From contig CAMCTY010000019.1 in the NCBI GenBank assembly GCA_945878725.1, positions 1-38,806 on the forward strand: a stretch of 38,806 nt of DNA, read 5' to 3'. The first letter of the stretch is position 1; every line of letters begins with the position of its first letter. The stretch comes from Bifidobacterium breve (GTDB lineage Bacteria; Actinomycetota; Acidimicrobiia; Acidimicrobiales; Acidimicrobilacustridaceae). A model generated the notes under the pieces. That model searched no databases. It was not told the DNA's origin and worked only from the letters and a program-made list of their open reading frames with translations. Positions 1 through 9,613 of this stretch are shown here, one piece after another. Both the position numbers and the translations under genes were made by a program.

Positions 1-3000
1 GCCGTTGACGTCCAGTTGGGAGTTCCTGTGTTCGTGATTTTGAGTTCAATCGGGCCAGACGGGGTTGACGATGGAACTGCCGAAATCGTTGCCGGCGAAC
101 CACTAGCAACAGCGACGCCGCCGGCTTGGGTTAGCGGCGTAACTCGGAACCAAATTTCAGTTCCGTTTGCGAGGCCGTACGCGGTGTAACTCGTACCTGC
201 TGAACCGGTATGTGCGGTAACCACCGTGTAGTAGTTCGTTACGTAACCAGCCGAGCCAATCGGACAGAAGCCGACTCCTTGCGTGCATCGCTCGATCCGG
301 TAACCGACTATCGAACGTCCCCCAGTATCCGCGGGCGCGCTCCAAGCCAGTACAACAAATCCGTCGCCCGGCGTTGCACCAAGACCTAGGACATTCGACG
401 CTGTCGCCATCGGCGTTGCTGAAACGAGTGCGAATGCACCTTCGCCACCAGACGTCAGCGCACGAACACGGAACCAGTAGTTCAATCCGTTCGTCAGACC
501 ATCAACTGTGATTGTTCCGCTCGTGCCGGCATTACCCGAAATGACTGTCCAATTCACCGCGTCTGTCGAACGTTCAACCCGGAAGCCGCTAATCGTTCCC
601 CCACCGGTGATCGTCGTCGCTGCATTCCATGTGAGCGTCACCTGTCCATCGCCTGCTGCCGCAATCAGAGTTTGTGGCGCGCCAGCAACGGTGCCAGGAA
701 CTGCGCTCACGACTGCACCTGCGCCAACACCAGCGGCAGTGACCGCCGAGATCCGGAACCAATAGGGAGTTCCATTGGTAAGGCCATTAAGCGAATACGT
801 CGTTGCAGTACTTCCGGTCGAGGCCGTCAGAACAGTGAAGTTGGCGACATCGGATGCCACGCATACCGATGCACTCGTGGTGCACAACTCGATCCGGTAC
901 CCAAGAACCGTCATGCCGCCGAGCACTACCGGCGCGTTCCAGTTGAGCGTCGTCGATCCATCGCCAGCGACCGCACCAAGCCCACCCACCACATCGGCCA
1001 CCGCAAGTGGCCGAGCCGAAACTATTGCTCCGGTACCGATTCCACCCGCAGTTACGGCAGACACGCGGAATGAGTAAGTCGTGCCGTTGATCAAACCACT
1101 CACTGCGTAGGAAGTCAGGATTGAACCAGTTGATGCGGTGAGCAACGTCCACGTGCCCGCCCCGACTACTTGGTACTCAACTTTGTAACCCGTCGGCGTG
1201 ACCCCGACGGGCGCAGTCCATGTGAGTGCAACTGTTCCATCGCCCGGTGTTGCACGAAGCAGCGGAGAGCCGCCCACCTGCACGGTTCCTCCAACCGTCA
1301 CCAATGCGCCCGCGCCGACACCCGCGGCGGTAACTGCCGAGACCCGGAAGCTGTAATACGACGAAGCAATGACGCCTCGGATTGTGTACGTGGTTGCCGT
1401 CCCTGCGTTGTCGACGACTGTCGAATAAACGCCACCGCTGATTGAGGACTCAATCTTGTAGCCAATCACCGAGCTGCCACCTGTGGAGTTCGGAGCAGTC
1501 CACGAGAGGGAGACGTCTCCCGTCGTGACATTTCTCGATGCGCTTAGTCCGGTCGGTGCCGACGCACCCACCAGAGGCATCACCGAAACAACCGAGCCAT
1601 CGCCGTACCCAGCAACGGTCAGCGCGGAGACTCGGAACCAGACTCGCTGGCCCGGCACCAAGCCATTGACCGTCACCGTCAATGCCGTGATCCCCGTATT
1701 CGGAGTAATCATTGACCAGTTCGTGCCATCCGTGGACTTCTCGACTCGATAGCCAACAACACCGGCACTTTGGCTGCCGACTGCGGTCGCAAGACCGTTG
1801 TCAACCGGTGCGCCCCAAGAAAGCACAACTCTTGCCGAAGTTCCTGGCGCAGGATTCGGGGACGAAGTCGCCGGATCGCTGACCGTCGCAGTGAGCATGG
1901 TTGGTGGCGTCGAAATCGTCCACGGCGTAACCGCAACCGTCGAAGAAATCGAACCCACATTCGTCCCGTTTACGAAGGTTCCAACATTTGGCGAAAGCGG
2001 CGCACGTGTACCCGTGACACTAAATACGTAGGTGTTGCCATTGATCAGTCCGTTTGCGACATAACTCATGGCACCTGGAGCAGTGAGCGTTGTAATCACT
2101 GTTTGCGATGCTGAATTAGTACTGAAGGTTCCGCACAACAATCCCGAGCCAGCAATGCAATAGCCCGTAATCAGATAACCAAGAATGGGAAGTCCGCCGC
2201 TTGAAAGCGGTGCCGACCAGTTCAGGGTGATCTGTCCATTCCCTCGAGCCGCGGTCAGGCCGACCGGACCTGTCACCTGCCCGAGCGGGACGCTGCTCAC
2301 AACCGAAGGTGAACCGACACCGACAAATGAATAGGCCGAAACACGGAATTGATACGTCAGGCCATTCGTGAGACCCACGGCGTACCACTGGAGATCATTT
2401 GTCTCACCTAGGCGAAGCCATGTGGCACCCCCGTCGCTCGATCGTTCTACCGAATAGCCGGCGATATTCACCCAACCGAGGTTCGTCGGTGCAGCCCAGA
2501 AAAGATCGATTTCACCGTCGGTAGAAACCGCGCGCAGGTTCAACGGAGCGGAGGGAACCGATTGCGGACGAGACTGAACGCTTTGAGTGGTTCCTGCACC
2601 TGCGACTGTTACAGGCGTGACGTAGAAGGTGTAGTAGCTCCCGTTTGTGAGACCTGTAACGGTGTAGTTGGTCGAGGTCGAACCCGTGTTCTCAGTGAGC
2701 ACGACTCCACCGAGTTGGATCTTGTATCCAACAACCGGTGAGCCTCCAGTGTCGACTGGTGAAGCCCAATCAAGGCGCATCTGCCCATCGCCTGGCGTTG
2801 TGCGCAGAAGCGAAACCGATCCACCCGTCGCCGAATTCGGCGTCACGGCGACGCTTCCACTCCAGACACCGAGGCCCATCCGAGTAATCAACGCCACGCG
2901 GTACAGATAGGTCTGCCCGTTTACGAGACCTGAGGCCTGGAGCGCTGTGGTGTTGACCTCGCTGCCGATGCACAGCCACGTGACGCCATTATCACTCGAC

Positions 3001-6000
3001 TGCTCGACTCGGTAATAGGAAGATGCGTAGCCGCCATTTGAAACTGGTGCGGTCCAGTTCAGATACGCAAGACGGGAACCGTTTGAGTACACCGACACGT
3101 TTATCGGGGCGCTAGCGATCGTCGATGGCATTGCGAGAACGATTGCATCAGCACCCGGACCCGAGTCGGTGACAGCTCGAACTCGGAAGCCATAGGTCGT
3201 GCCATTCGCGAGACCATTCATTGTGTAGCTGGTATCGACAGTTCCGGTATTGGGAGTCAGTACGTCCCACGCTCCGGAATTTCCAACACGACGGTCGATG
3301 GCGTATCCAAGAATTGATGCGCCACCAAGCGATGTTGGCGCGGTCCAGGTGAGAGTGACTCTCGCATCACCTGTGCTCGACGCGAGCTGACCGACTGCGT
3401 TCGCTACCACGAACGGCGAAGCCGAGACAACGGTTGAGCCACCTTCACCAGCTGTGGTGATCGGAGTAATTCTGAAGCGGTACTGAGCTCCATTCACCAA
3501 GCCTCGAATCGTCACACCAAGCGTTGTCGGCGTACTAGTGATCGCCAATGGCGTAACAAGCTGCCAATTCACACCATCAAGGCTCTGTTCAATGCGGTAA
3601 CCAACGAAAGTTCCGGTGAACGGGTTCTGCATGGTCTGATTCGCCGCGGCAACAAGAGTTACGAGGCCATTGCCCGGAGTTGCTGACACCTGCGGCGCAG
3701 CCAATCGAGCAAACGGAAGCGCGGCACCGATCGAACCCAGAACACTCGTGCCGACAGTTGTGACGGTCGAGACCTTGAACCAGTAGCTCGTACCGTTCGT
3801 CAGACCCGAAACTGTGTACGTGTTCACGGCCGGATCAGCCAGCTGTGTAACAACGGTCCACGTGGAACCGCTATTTATCGATGTCTCAATCTTGTATCCG
3901 AGAAGCGCCCCACCAGCGAGTGTTGTCGGAGCGCCCCACGTCAGTGTCGCAACGCCATCAACGGCCGCTGCACTAACCGCAGCTGGTGCTGCCGGGAGAC
4001 CCACGGGGATACTGGAGACTGTTGCGCCAAGGCTTAGACCATTGAAGTTCGTCACTGCAGAAATGCGCCACGTGTAACTCACACCATTCACAAGTCCCGT
4101 TGCTACGTAGGAAGCAGTCGCGACACCTGAGTTCGGTGTTAGGACAACGAACTGAGCACTCGAGCCACCACAAGCTCCGGAGCATCGTTCGATTTGGTAG
4201 CCAAGAATCGTGAGACCGCTCGTCATCGTCGGCGCGGTCCACGCGACAGTCGTCGTTCCGTCGCCGGCTACTGCAGACAACGCAGTAGGTGCCAAGAACT
4301 GGGTTCCGGCAATCACCTTGATCGTCGAAGCGGAAACAGTTCCGCTTGAAACAACTGGGGTTACCCGCACAAATTCTGACCAACCAGTAGTGAATCCGGT
4401 GACGTCGGCGGTGAGAGAAGTCTGTGCCGCAGAGATCGTGGTCCACGTGGTGCCGTTTGCCGAACGCTCAACTTTGTAACCAGTCACCGTTGATGCGCCT
4501 GCAACTGCCGGTGCTGTCCAGCTCACGGTCGCTCCCGCAGGAGTGCTGACTGACGAAAGATTCTGCACGGCGCTTACTGCAGTAGGTGTCGGGCCAGTTA
4601 CCGAGACAACCGTTCCTGAACCGGCACCAAAGGAATTACGTGCCGACACCCGGAATAGCGTTGCCAAACCTGCAGGAACACCGTCAATCGTTGCCGACGT
4701 AGCTACGCCCCAGTTGCCGATATACGTCCAGGTCGCCCCACCATCGGTTGACCTCTCAATAACTGCGATGTTGGCGGAACCACCGGAGTCGGCAGGGAAA
4801 CTCCAGGTAAGCGTGAGCGTCGACCCGGTGAACGTGCCAGTCACGCCCAGCGGCGCACTCGGGGCATTTCCTGGCAACGAACTCACGACCGAAGTTGCGC
4901 CAGTTCCTGCCGAAGTGATTGCTGCGACACGGAAATACATCGCCGTGCCATTCGTAAGACCAAATGCGACGTAGGGCGATGTCGCCGCAGTCGAAAGTAC
5001 CGACCAGGTTGAATTGTTGGGAGACGACTCGATCCGATAGCCGGTGACGGGGAGCCCCCCCGTCGTTGCCGGAGGGGCCCAAGAGACCGTGACCTGAGAG
5101 TCACCGCCTGTCGTTTGGAGCGCTTGTGGCGCCCCTGCAGTTCCGGGTGGCGCACCACTTGTTTGCACCGGCACCGTCGTCGACACAATCGACCCAGGTC
5201 CCACCCCAGCGATGTTCATCGCTCGGACGCGGAACGACGCAAGCGTTCCAGCAGCAACACCGTTCGGTGCCCAGCTGAAGGCGAGGGCAGTTTGCGACGA
5301 GGAGACCATCGACCACGACGTGCCGCCATCGAGCGACAGTTCGACTGAATAGGTGCGAGCAATGTCACTGCCGAGCACCAGCGGCGCCGACCAACTGAGC
5401 GTCACATACGTCGCTTGCGCCGCGCCGGACCCAACCACTTGGGTTGAGGCCGTCAGTACATCGACGATGCCCGGGATGCTTGTCGGCACTGCTGCAACTG
5501 TCGCCCCGTTCGGATCCAAACCAGCCGCAGACCGCGCCCGCAACCGGAAGTTGTAACCCGAGCCGTTCGTTAATCCATTAAGCGTGAACGATGTCGCCAG
5601 GGGATCAATGTTGCTATCGGCCAACGTTGTAGGACTCGCGCACCAAGGCGTGCAGTACTCGAGCTGGTAACCGGTGATAGCTGAACCACCGTTCGACAGC
5701 GGTGCTCGCCATGTCAGCGTCACGGCCCCGTCCGACGGAGAACTCGTCAGGCCTTGAACGGCGCTTGACGTCGTCATCGGCGTACCCGCAACAAATGCCG
5801 GGGCACCAGAACCTGCCTGGGTTAGCGCCGTAATGCGGAACTGGTAGGTCACGCCGTTGGTCAATCCGTAGGCGGTGTAGGTCACGGTGCTCACAGGCGT
5901 CAGCGGATCGGCGAGCGCCACCCATGTGACGCCGCTATCAGCCGACTGTTCAATGCGATACCCAATAATTGACCACGGGCCACCCAATGCCGTGTTGCCG

Positions 6001-8135
6001 TTGGCAGCCGGAGCAGTCCAACTCAACGCGAGCGTTCCATCACCGGGCGTCGCCACAAGGTTGTATGCACCAGCGGGCGCGATGTACGGCGTACCGAGAG
6101 TCTGGGCGCTGACTTCGCCAACACCTGCGCTGGTAATCGCTGCTACTCGGAACCAAAGCGTTGTGCCGTTCGTAAGGCCAGGAACAGTCACCGAAGTTGC
6201 CGTCGATCCCGAATTGCCGAGGATCACGTACCAACCAATGTCCCCTCTGTAACTCTGAACTTGGTAGCCAAGAATCGGCAGTCCCCCATTGCTTGGCGGT
6301 GCTGTCCAATTCAGAGTGATTCGGCCATCTCCCGCTGTCGTCGAAAGATTCTGTGGGGCCAACGGCAGTGCATTGGGCTGACCTGTGACATACGAGTACT
6401 CGCCAACTCCGCGAGCAGTAACGGCAGCGACTCGGAATCGATAGGTCACACCATTCGTGAGTCCCCGGGAAATGAAACTGCCCGAATATTCCGTAGCTTC
6501 GAGGACTGTCCAATTCACCCCATCGGAACTCTGCTCAACCCGATAGCCGTAGACCGTGTAGCCGCCGTTGAAGTTTGCGCCACCCCAACTGAGAGTTACC
6601 TGGCGGTCTCCTGCTGTGCTGGTAAAGGTTGTCGGTGCCGTCGCAGTCCACGAAACGAAGGTGGCCGTCAAAGCCCCGCTCAAACTCGCAGCGCCTGCAG
6701 AGGTGACAGCGCTCAAACGGAAATAATACGTGGTGCCGTTCGTGAGGTTCGTCCAGTCGTAACTGGTGACGTTGGGTCCGACCGTCGTGAAGTTGGACCA
6801 ACCCGACGTGAAGCTTGATGTGTTGTATTCGAGCTTGTACCCAAGAAGGGTGAGGCCGCCAAGATCCGTCGGTGCACTCCATGTCAGTCGCGCAGTCCCC
6901 GACGAAGGTGATGTCCCGGCAAAGTCACGCGGTGTACCCGCCAAGCCCGAGGGCATCGACTCAACCACCGCTGGCGAACCCAACCCGGCAGAAGTCAGAG
7001 CGCGCACGCGGAACAAATAGTGAGAACCGTTCGTCAATCCTCGAACCGTGTACGTAAGACCGCTGAGGAATCCTGGCGAAAGCATTGACCACGTGATGCC
7101 GCGGTCATTCGATTGCTCAACCTGATAACCCTGAACACGCATGCTTCCAAGTTGCGTGGGCGCGCTCCACGAAAGCACGACCTGCTGATCTGAAGCAGTC
7201 GCGCTCAGTCCATCGGGCATCGACACAGTGAATGAACTTCCAACAGTCACCGTCGCAGGAGAACCAAGACCTGCGGCAGTGATCGCCGTGAGGCGGAAGG
7301 TATAGGCAGAGGCGTACGACGGAAGTTGCGCCGTAAATGCCGTGGCACTTCCTGGGATCGACGCGTTAACCACCGTCGTCGGCGTGCAGACGATGCTGCT
7401 CTGACAACTCTCGAGCTTGTATCCAGTGATCGGGAAGCCGCCGTTGTTTACCGGCGCAACCCACGTGAAACTAAACGTCTGGTCCGATGTCGTGACTGCG
7501 AAGTCACGGGGTGCCGTGGCAACAGTTGACGAGTTTGTCGACGCGGTGGCCCACGAGCCAACACCCATTGCTGTCACCGCGGCTACGCGGAAGACCATCG
7601 TCTGACCATCAGTAAGGCCAGTGACGGTGAACGACAGACCCGTCGTGCCGGTATTCGGCGTAAGCACCGTCCAGGTGCCACCACCATTCGCCGATTGCTC
7701 GACGCGATAGCCAGCGATCGTCAGACCGCCATTTGCCGAAGGCGCGGTCCATGACAGCTGCACCTGACCCGACGCCGGATTACTCACTGCAAGCGCAGTG
7801 GGAGGAGCAGCCAGACCAAAAGGTGTCGCTGCAACCGCGGCGCTTGGCGTTCCAGCTCCGGCAGAAGTAATTGCGGTGACGCGGAACCAGTACGCGGTTC
7901 CGTTCGTCAGTTGTGTCGCGGTCGTAAGTCCGGTGACGAGAAACGCAGTTGATGCCGACCACGTGTTCGCAACGACAGTCGACCAAGTCGGCGATGCTGC
8001 TGAACCATTGGTTGAGGCTTCGACCCGATAACCAATAACCGCCGAGCCGCCATTCGATGCGGGAGCAGCCCAATCGAGACGAACCTGCTGATCACCCGCA
8101 GTTGCAGTCGGAACCGCAGCAGCGCCAGGCGCATT
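1..8135 (-). repeat. Array of about 27 tandem FN3 modules
   Basis: Each module is marked by a GLTNG-like turn. On + coordinates these fall near 7900, 7605, 7318 (degenerate), 7030, 6740, 6450, 6165, 5855, 5565, 5265, 4955, 4665, 4380, 4090, 3800, 3495, 3205, 2920, 2640, 2360, 2040, 1660, 1360, 1085, 775, 495 and 175. Spacing is about 280-310 bases, except about 380 between 2040 and 1660, where the linker is longer. One further module lies upstream near 8940. The copies are clearly diverged at the DNA level, so this is an old domain array rather than a fresh tandem duplication. Confidence 0.88.
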
Positions 8136-9434
8136 GCCCGCCGCCTGCCAGTGAGTCTGAATGCGCGTGGAACTCAATGCACTCGCATAAACAGCAACCT
8201 GTGCGATCTTCCCGTTGAAGAAGATGTTGCTAGCGGTACCTGTTGCATTATTGGCCTGGGCACCGATCATCTCGGGTAAGTCGAACGACGCCGGATTAAT
8301 TGCGAGTGATACCGGCGCAGATGCAACCACCGCTCCGTTGACGAACAACACGACCTGTGAACCGTCGTAGGACATTGCGACATGGGTCCAGCGGCCGGTG
8401 GGGATGATTCCACTGACACTTTCAACCAGGACCCCACCCGGGAGGTAGGCGCGGAGACCGCCGCCAACTTGGGTGTTGAAGGCAAAGGCATCCACGCCGC
8501 TCTGACCCCGTGAATAAATCACGTTGGTGGCAGCAGTCGAGGTCGGGTTGATCCACGCTTCGAAAGTGCTCGGGCCCGAGACGAACATTGGAGAGCGAGG
8601 CAGAAGGATCTGGCTACTCGTTCCGTTGAAGGTGGCGGCCGATCCGCCTAGTGGCGAGGAGTTGGCCGCCCCGAAGGTGACGGCCGTCGGGAGGCCGTTG
8701 AGGCTGTTCCCGGAAGAGTCAGCGGCCGTGGCTGAGGCAGCAGCGTCATCGAGCTTCCAGTAGCCCACTGGGGAGTCCGCGGCGACTGCAGCCGGATAGC
8801 CACCAGCCGGAATCGGGACAGTCCCCTGCCCTGGGGTCAGCGGCGAACTCGCGTTGGTGCTTGGGGTGACCGTGGTGGACGAAGCGGGGCCCGTGCCGAC
8901 CACGTTCGTTGCCGAGACGCGCACGTAGTACGCCGTACCGTTCGTCAGGCCAGTGAGGGTGGCGCCCAACGGTGATGTCGAGGCAGAAACGGTCGCGGCA
9001 CTGCTCCATGTTGCGCCGTCGGTGCTCCTCTCGACGTTGTACTGCGTGACGGCGCTTCCGCCGTCGGTCTGTGGTGTGCTCCATGTGAGTGCAATCGTTG
9101 TCGAGCCGGGGGTGGCGGCAAGTGACAGCGGCGCGGAGGGTGACGTCGATCCCGACGTCGTCCCGTACGTGATCGTCGGCGAGAACGGATCACCGAACGA
9201 CGATGTGCCGTAGCGCACCGTCGGTGTGATCGGCGTCGTCGCCGTTGCGTTCGCGTCAGGGGTGGTTGACGCGTCCGCGGTTTGTGAACCCGACGTTGCC
9301 GTCGCGTCCATCTGACTCGCCGTGGAGGCTGAAGCTGTTAACGGGCGCAACGTTGCTGGGACCACCCCGGCCGACAACGCGAACGCCAGCACAACCGCAA
9401 GCCCACGACGTGTGGGTTTAGGTATCTGGAGCAC
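1..9434 (-). CDS. Giant secreted FN3-repeat protein with LamG domain (3' end beyond window)
   Basis: The frame whose codons fill + positions 3k to 3k+2 reads without a break in the places I sampled (about 294, 2019, 3480, 5031, 7590 and 9432) and is still open at the left edge, giving at least 3,144 codons. The start is GTG at 9434: a TAG lies three codons upstream and TAGATT sits 6 nt before it. Residues 1-35 look like a signal peptide (KPTRR, then LAVVLAFALSAGVV). A Ser/Thr/Ala-rich stretch follows, then one FN3 module (about residues 95-190), a LamG-like domain (about 220-431) and about 27 FN3 modules at roughly 95-residue spacing. These share the core TPGDGxVxLxW, GYxIExSxDGxxW and GLTNGTxYxFRV. 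FN3 arrays are extracellular spacers or adhesive scaffolds; the ligand is unknown. Cell-wall anchoring cannot be judged because the C-terminus is missing. The gene lies downstream of the rarA cluster but 179 bases away, so it is probably its own transcript. Confidence 0.93.
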   Translation of the reverse strand, partial: MLQIPKPTRRGLAVVLAFALSAGVVPATLRPLTASASTASQMDATATSGSQTADASTTPDANATATTPITPTVRYGTSSFGDPFSPTITYGTTSGSTSPSAPLSLAATPGSTTIALTWSTPQTDGGSAVTQYNVERSTDGATWSSAATVSASTSPLGATLTGLTNGTAYYVRVSATNVVGTGPASSTTVTPSTNASSPLTPGQGTVPIPAGGYPAAVAADSPVGYWKLDDAAASATAADSSGNSLNGLPTAVTFGAANSSPLGGSAATFNGTSSQILLPRSPMFVSGPSTFEAWINPTSTAATNVIYSRGQSGVDAFAFNTQVGGGLRAYLPGGVLVESVSGIIPTGRWTHVAMSYDGSQVVLFVNGAVVASAPVSLAINPASFDLPEMIGAQANNATGTASNIFFNGKIAQVAVYASALSSTRIQTHWQAAGNAPGAAAVPTATAGDQQVRLDWAAPASNGGSAVIGYRVEASTNGSAASPTWSTVVANTWSASTAFLVTGLTTATQLTNGTAYWFRVTAITSAGAGTPSAAVAATPFGLAAPPTALAVSNPASGQVQLSWTAPSANGGLTIAGYRVEQSANGGGTWTVLTPNTGTTGLSFTVTGLTDGQTMVFRVAAVTAMGVGSWATASTNSSTVATAPRDFAVTTSDQTFSFTWVAPVNNGGFPITGYKLESCQSSIVCTPTTVVNASIPGSATAFTAQLPSYASAYTFRLTAITAAGLGSPATVTVGSSFTVSMPDGLSATASDQQVVLSWSAPTQLGSMRVQGYQVEQSNDRGITWSMLSPGFLSGLTYTVRGLTNGSHYLFRVRALTSAGLGSPAVVESMPSGLAGTPRDFAGTSPSSGTARLTWSAPTDLGGLTLLGYKLEYNTSSFTSGWSNFTTVGPNVTSYDWTNLTNGTTYYFRLSAVTSAGAASLSGALTATFVSWTATAPTTFTSTAGDRQVTLSWGGANFNGGYTVYGYRVEQSSDGVNWTVLEATEYSGSFISRGLTNGVTYRFRVAAVTARGVGEYSYVTGQPNALPLAPQNLSTTAGDGRITLNWTAPPSNGGLPILGYQVQSYRGDIGWYVILGNSGSTATSVTVPGLTNGTTLWFRVAAITSAGVGEVSAQTLGTPYIAPAGAYNLVATPGDGTLALSWTAPAANGNTALGGPWSIIGYRIEQSADSGVTWVALADPLTPVSTVTYTAYGLTNGVTYQFRITALTQAGSGAPAFVAGTPMTTSSAVQGLTSSPSDGAVTLTWRAPLSNGGSAITGYQLEYCTPWCASPTTLADSNIDPLATSFTLNGLTNGSGYNFRLRARSAAGLDPNGATVAAVPTSIPGIVDVLTASTQVVGSGAAQATYVTLSWSAPLVLGSDIARTYSVELSLDGGTSWSMVSSSQTALAFSWAPNGVAAGTLASFRVRAMNIAGVGPGSIVSTTVPVQTSGAPPGTAGAPQALQTTGGDSQVTVSWAPPATTGGLPVTGYRIESSPNNSTWSVLSTAATSPYVAFGLTNGTAMYFRVAAITSAGTGATSVVSSLPGNAPSAPLGVTGTFTGSTLTLTWSFPADSGGSANIAVIERSTDGGATWTYIGNWGVATSATIDGVPAGLATLFRVSARNSFGAGSGTVVSVTGPTPTAVSAVQNLSSVSTPAGATVSWTAPAVAGASTVTGYKVERSANGTTWTTISAAQTSLTADVTGFTTGWSEFVRVTPVVSSGTVSASTIKVIAGTQFLAPTALSAVAGDGTTTVAWTAPTMTSGLTILGYQIERCSGACGGSSAQFVVLTPNSGVATASYVATGLVNGVSYTWRISAVTNFNGLSLGATVSSIPVGLPAAPAAVSAAAVDGVATLTWGAPTTLAGGALLGYKIETSINSGSTWTVVTQLADPAVNTYTVSGLTNGTSYWFKVSTVTTVGTSVLGSIGAALPFARLAAPQVSATPGNGLVTLVAAANQTMQNPFTGTFVGYRIEQSLDGVNWQLVTPLAITSTPTTLGVTIRGLVNGAQYRFRITPITTAGEGGSTVVSASPFVVANAVGQLASSTGDARVTLTWTAPTSLGGASILGYAIDRRVGNSGAWDVLTPNTGTVDTSYTMNGLANGTTYGFRVRAVTDSGPGADAIVLAMPSTIASAPINVSVYSNGSRLAYLNWTAPVSNGGYASSYYRVEQSSDNGVTWLCIGSEVNTTALQASGLVNGQTYLYRVALITRMGLGVWSGSVAVTPNSATGGSVSLLRTTPGDGQMRLDWASPVDTGGSPVVGYKIQLGGVVLTENTGSTSTNYTVTGLTNGSYYTFYVTPVTVAGAGTTQSVQSRPQSVPSAPLNLRAVSTDGEIDLFWAAPTNLGWVNIAGYSVERSSDGGATWLRLGETNDLQWYAVGLTNGLTYQFRVSAYSFVGVGSPSVVSSVPLGQVTGPVGLTAARGNGQITLNWSAPLSSGGLPILGYLITGYCIAGSGLLCGTFSTNSASQTVITTLTAPGAMSYVANGLINGNTYVFSVTGTRAPLSPNVGTFVNGTNVGSISSTVAVTPWTISTPPTMLTATVSDPATSSPNPAPGTSARVVLSWGAPVDNGLATAVGSQSAGVVGYRVEKSTDGTNWSMITPNTGITALTVTVNGLVPGQRVWFRVSALTVAGYGDGSVVSVMPLVGASAPTGLSASRNVTTGDVSLSWTAPNSTGGSSVIGYKIESSISGGVYSTVVDNAGTATTYTIRGVIASSYYSFRVSAVTAAGVGAGALVTVGGTVQVGGSPLLRATPGDGTVALTWTAPVGVTPTGYKVEYQVVGAGTWTLLTASTGSILTSYAVSGLINGTTYSFRVSAVTAGGIGTGAIVSARPLAVADVVGGLGAVAGDGSTTLNWNAPVVLGGMTVLGYRIELCTTSASVCVASDVANFTVLTASTGSTATTYSLNGLTNGTPYWFRISAVTAAGVGAGAVVSAVPGTVAGAPQTLIAAAGDGQVTLTWNAATTITGGGTISGFRVERSTDAVNWTVISGNAGTSGTITVDGLTNGLNYWFRVRALTSGGEGAFALVSATPMATASNVLGLGATPGDGFVVLAWSAPADTGGRSIVGYRIERCTQGVGFCPIGSAGYVTNYYTVVTAHTGSAGTSYTAYGLANGTEIWFRVTPLTQAGGVAVASGSPATISAVPSSTPSGPIELKITNTGTPNWTST
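8140..8775 (-). other. LamG/concanavalin-like domain within the giant protein
   Basis: About 210 residues between FN3 module 1 and the main array do not match FN3. They begin with VGYWKLDD and contain DSSGN, FNGTSSQILL, FEAWINPTS, GRWTHVAMSYDG, VVLFVNGAVV and FNGKIAQVAVYASAL. This is the motif series of the laminin-G-like (Laminin_G_3) jelly-roll family. Such domains usually bind glycans or proteins outside the cell, so this may be the ligand-binding head of the protein. The specificity cannot be read from the sequence. Confidence 0.85.
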
Positions 9435-9440
9435 CCGAGA

Positions 9441-9446
9441 AATCTA
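9441..9446 (-). promoter_or_regulatory. -10 box (TAGATT), giant FN3 gene
   Basis: TAGATT on the minus strand lies 6 nt before the GTG at 9434, which would place the transcription start at or next to the start codon (leaderless mRNA). ATAACA, 18 nt upstream, matches TTGACA at four of six positions. No good Shine-Dalgarno sequence is close to the GTG. Confidence 0.6.
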
Positions 9447-9572
9447 CGGAAAACTCCGCACATTTGTTATTCGGGAACGCGTCTTTTGTGTCCCTTTAGG
9501 TGCCAATTCGTTCCAGATTGACGAGTCAGTGCACGGACCCGTAAGCCGCCAAACTCTCAACCAGAGGAGCAC

Positions 9573-9597
9573 AACCCTCAATGACTTCCTGAGGGTT
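9573..9597 (-). terminator. Hairpin ending the rarA-side gene cluster
   Basis: AACCCTCA (9573-9580) and TGAGGGTT (9590-9597) form a perfect 8-bp stem with a 9-nt loop. It lies 16 bases past the stop of the 94-aa gene and upstream of the giant gene's promoter. The following minus-strand bases (TTGTG) make only a weak T tract, so termination efficiency is uncertain. Confidence 0.45.
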
Positions 9598-9613
9598 CTC
9601 GCGTACTACCTGT

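Noticed and set aside
508-7605. Many short + strand frames (60-185 codons) in the first 8 kb
   Set aside because: All lie antisense to the continuous FN3 frame and are explained by its codon composition.
7800-9434. Possible recent tandem duplication among FN3 modules
   Set aside because: The modules are diverged at the DNA level with no long identical stretches visible, so recent duplication or phase-variable repeats are not supported.
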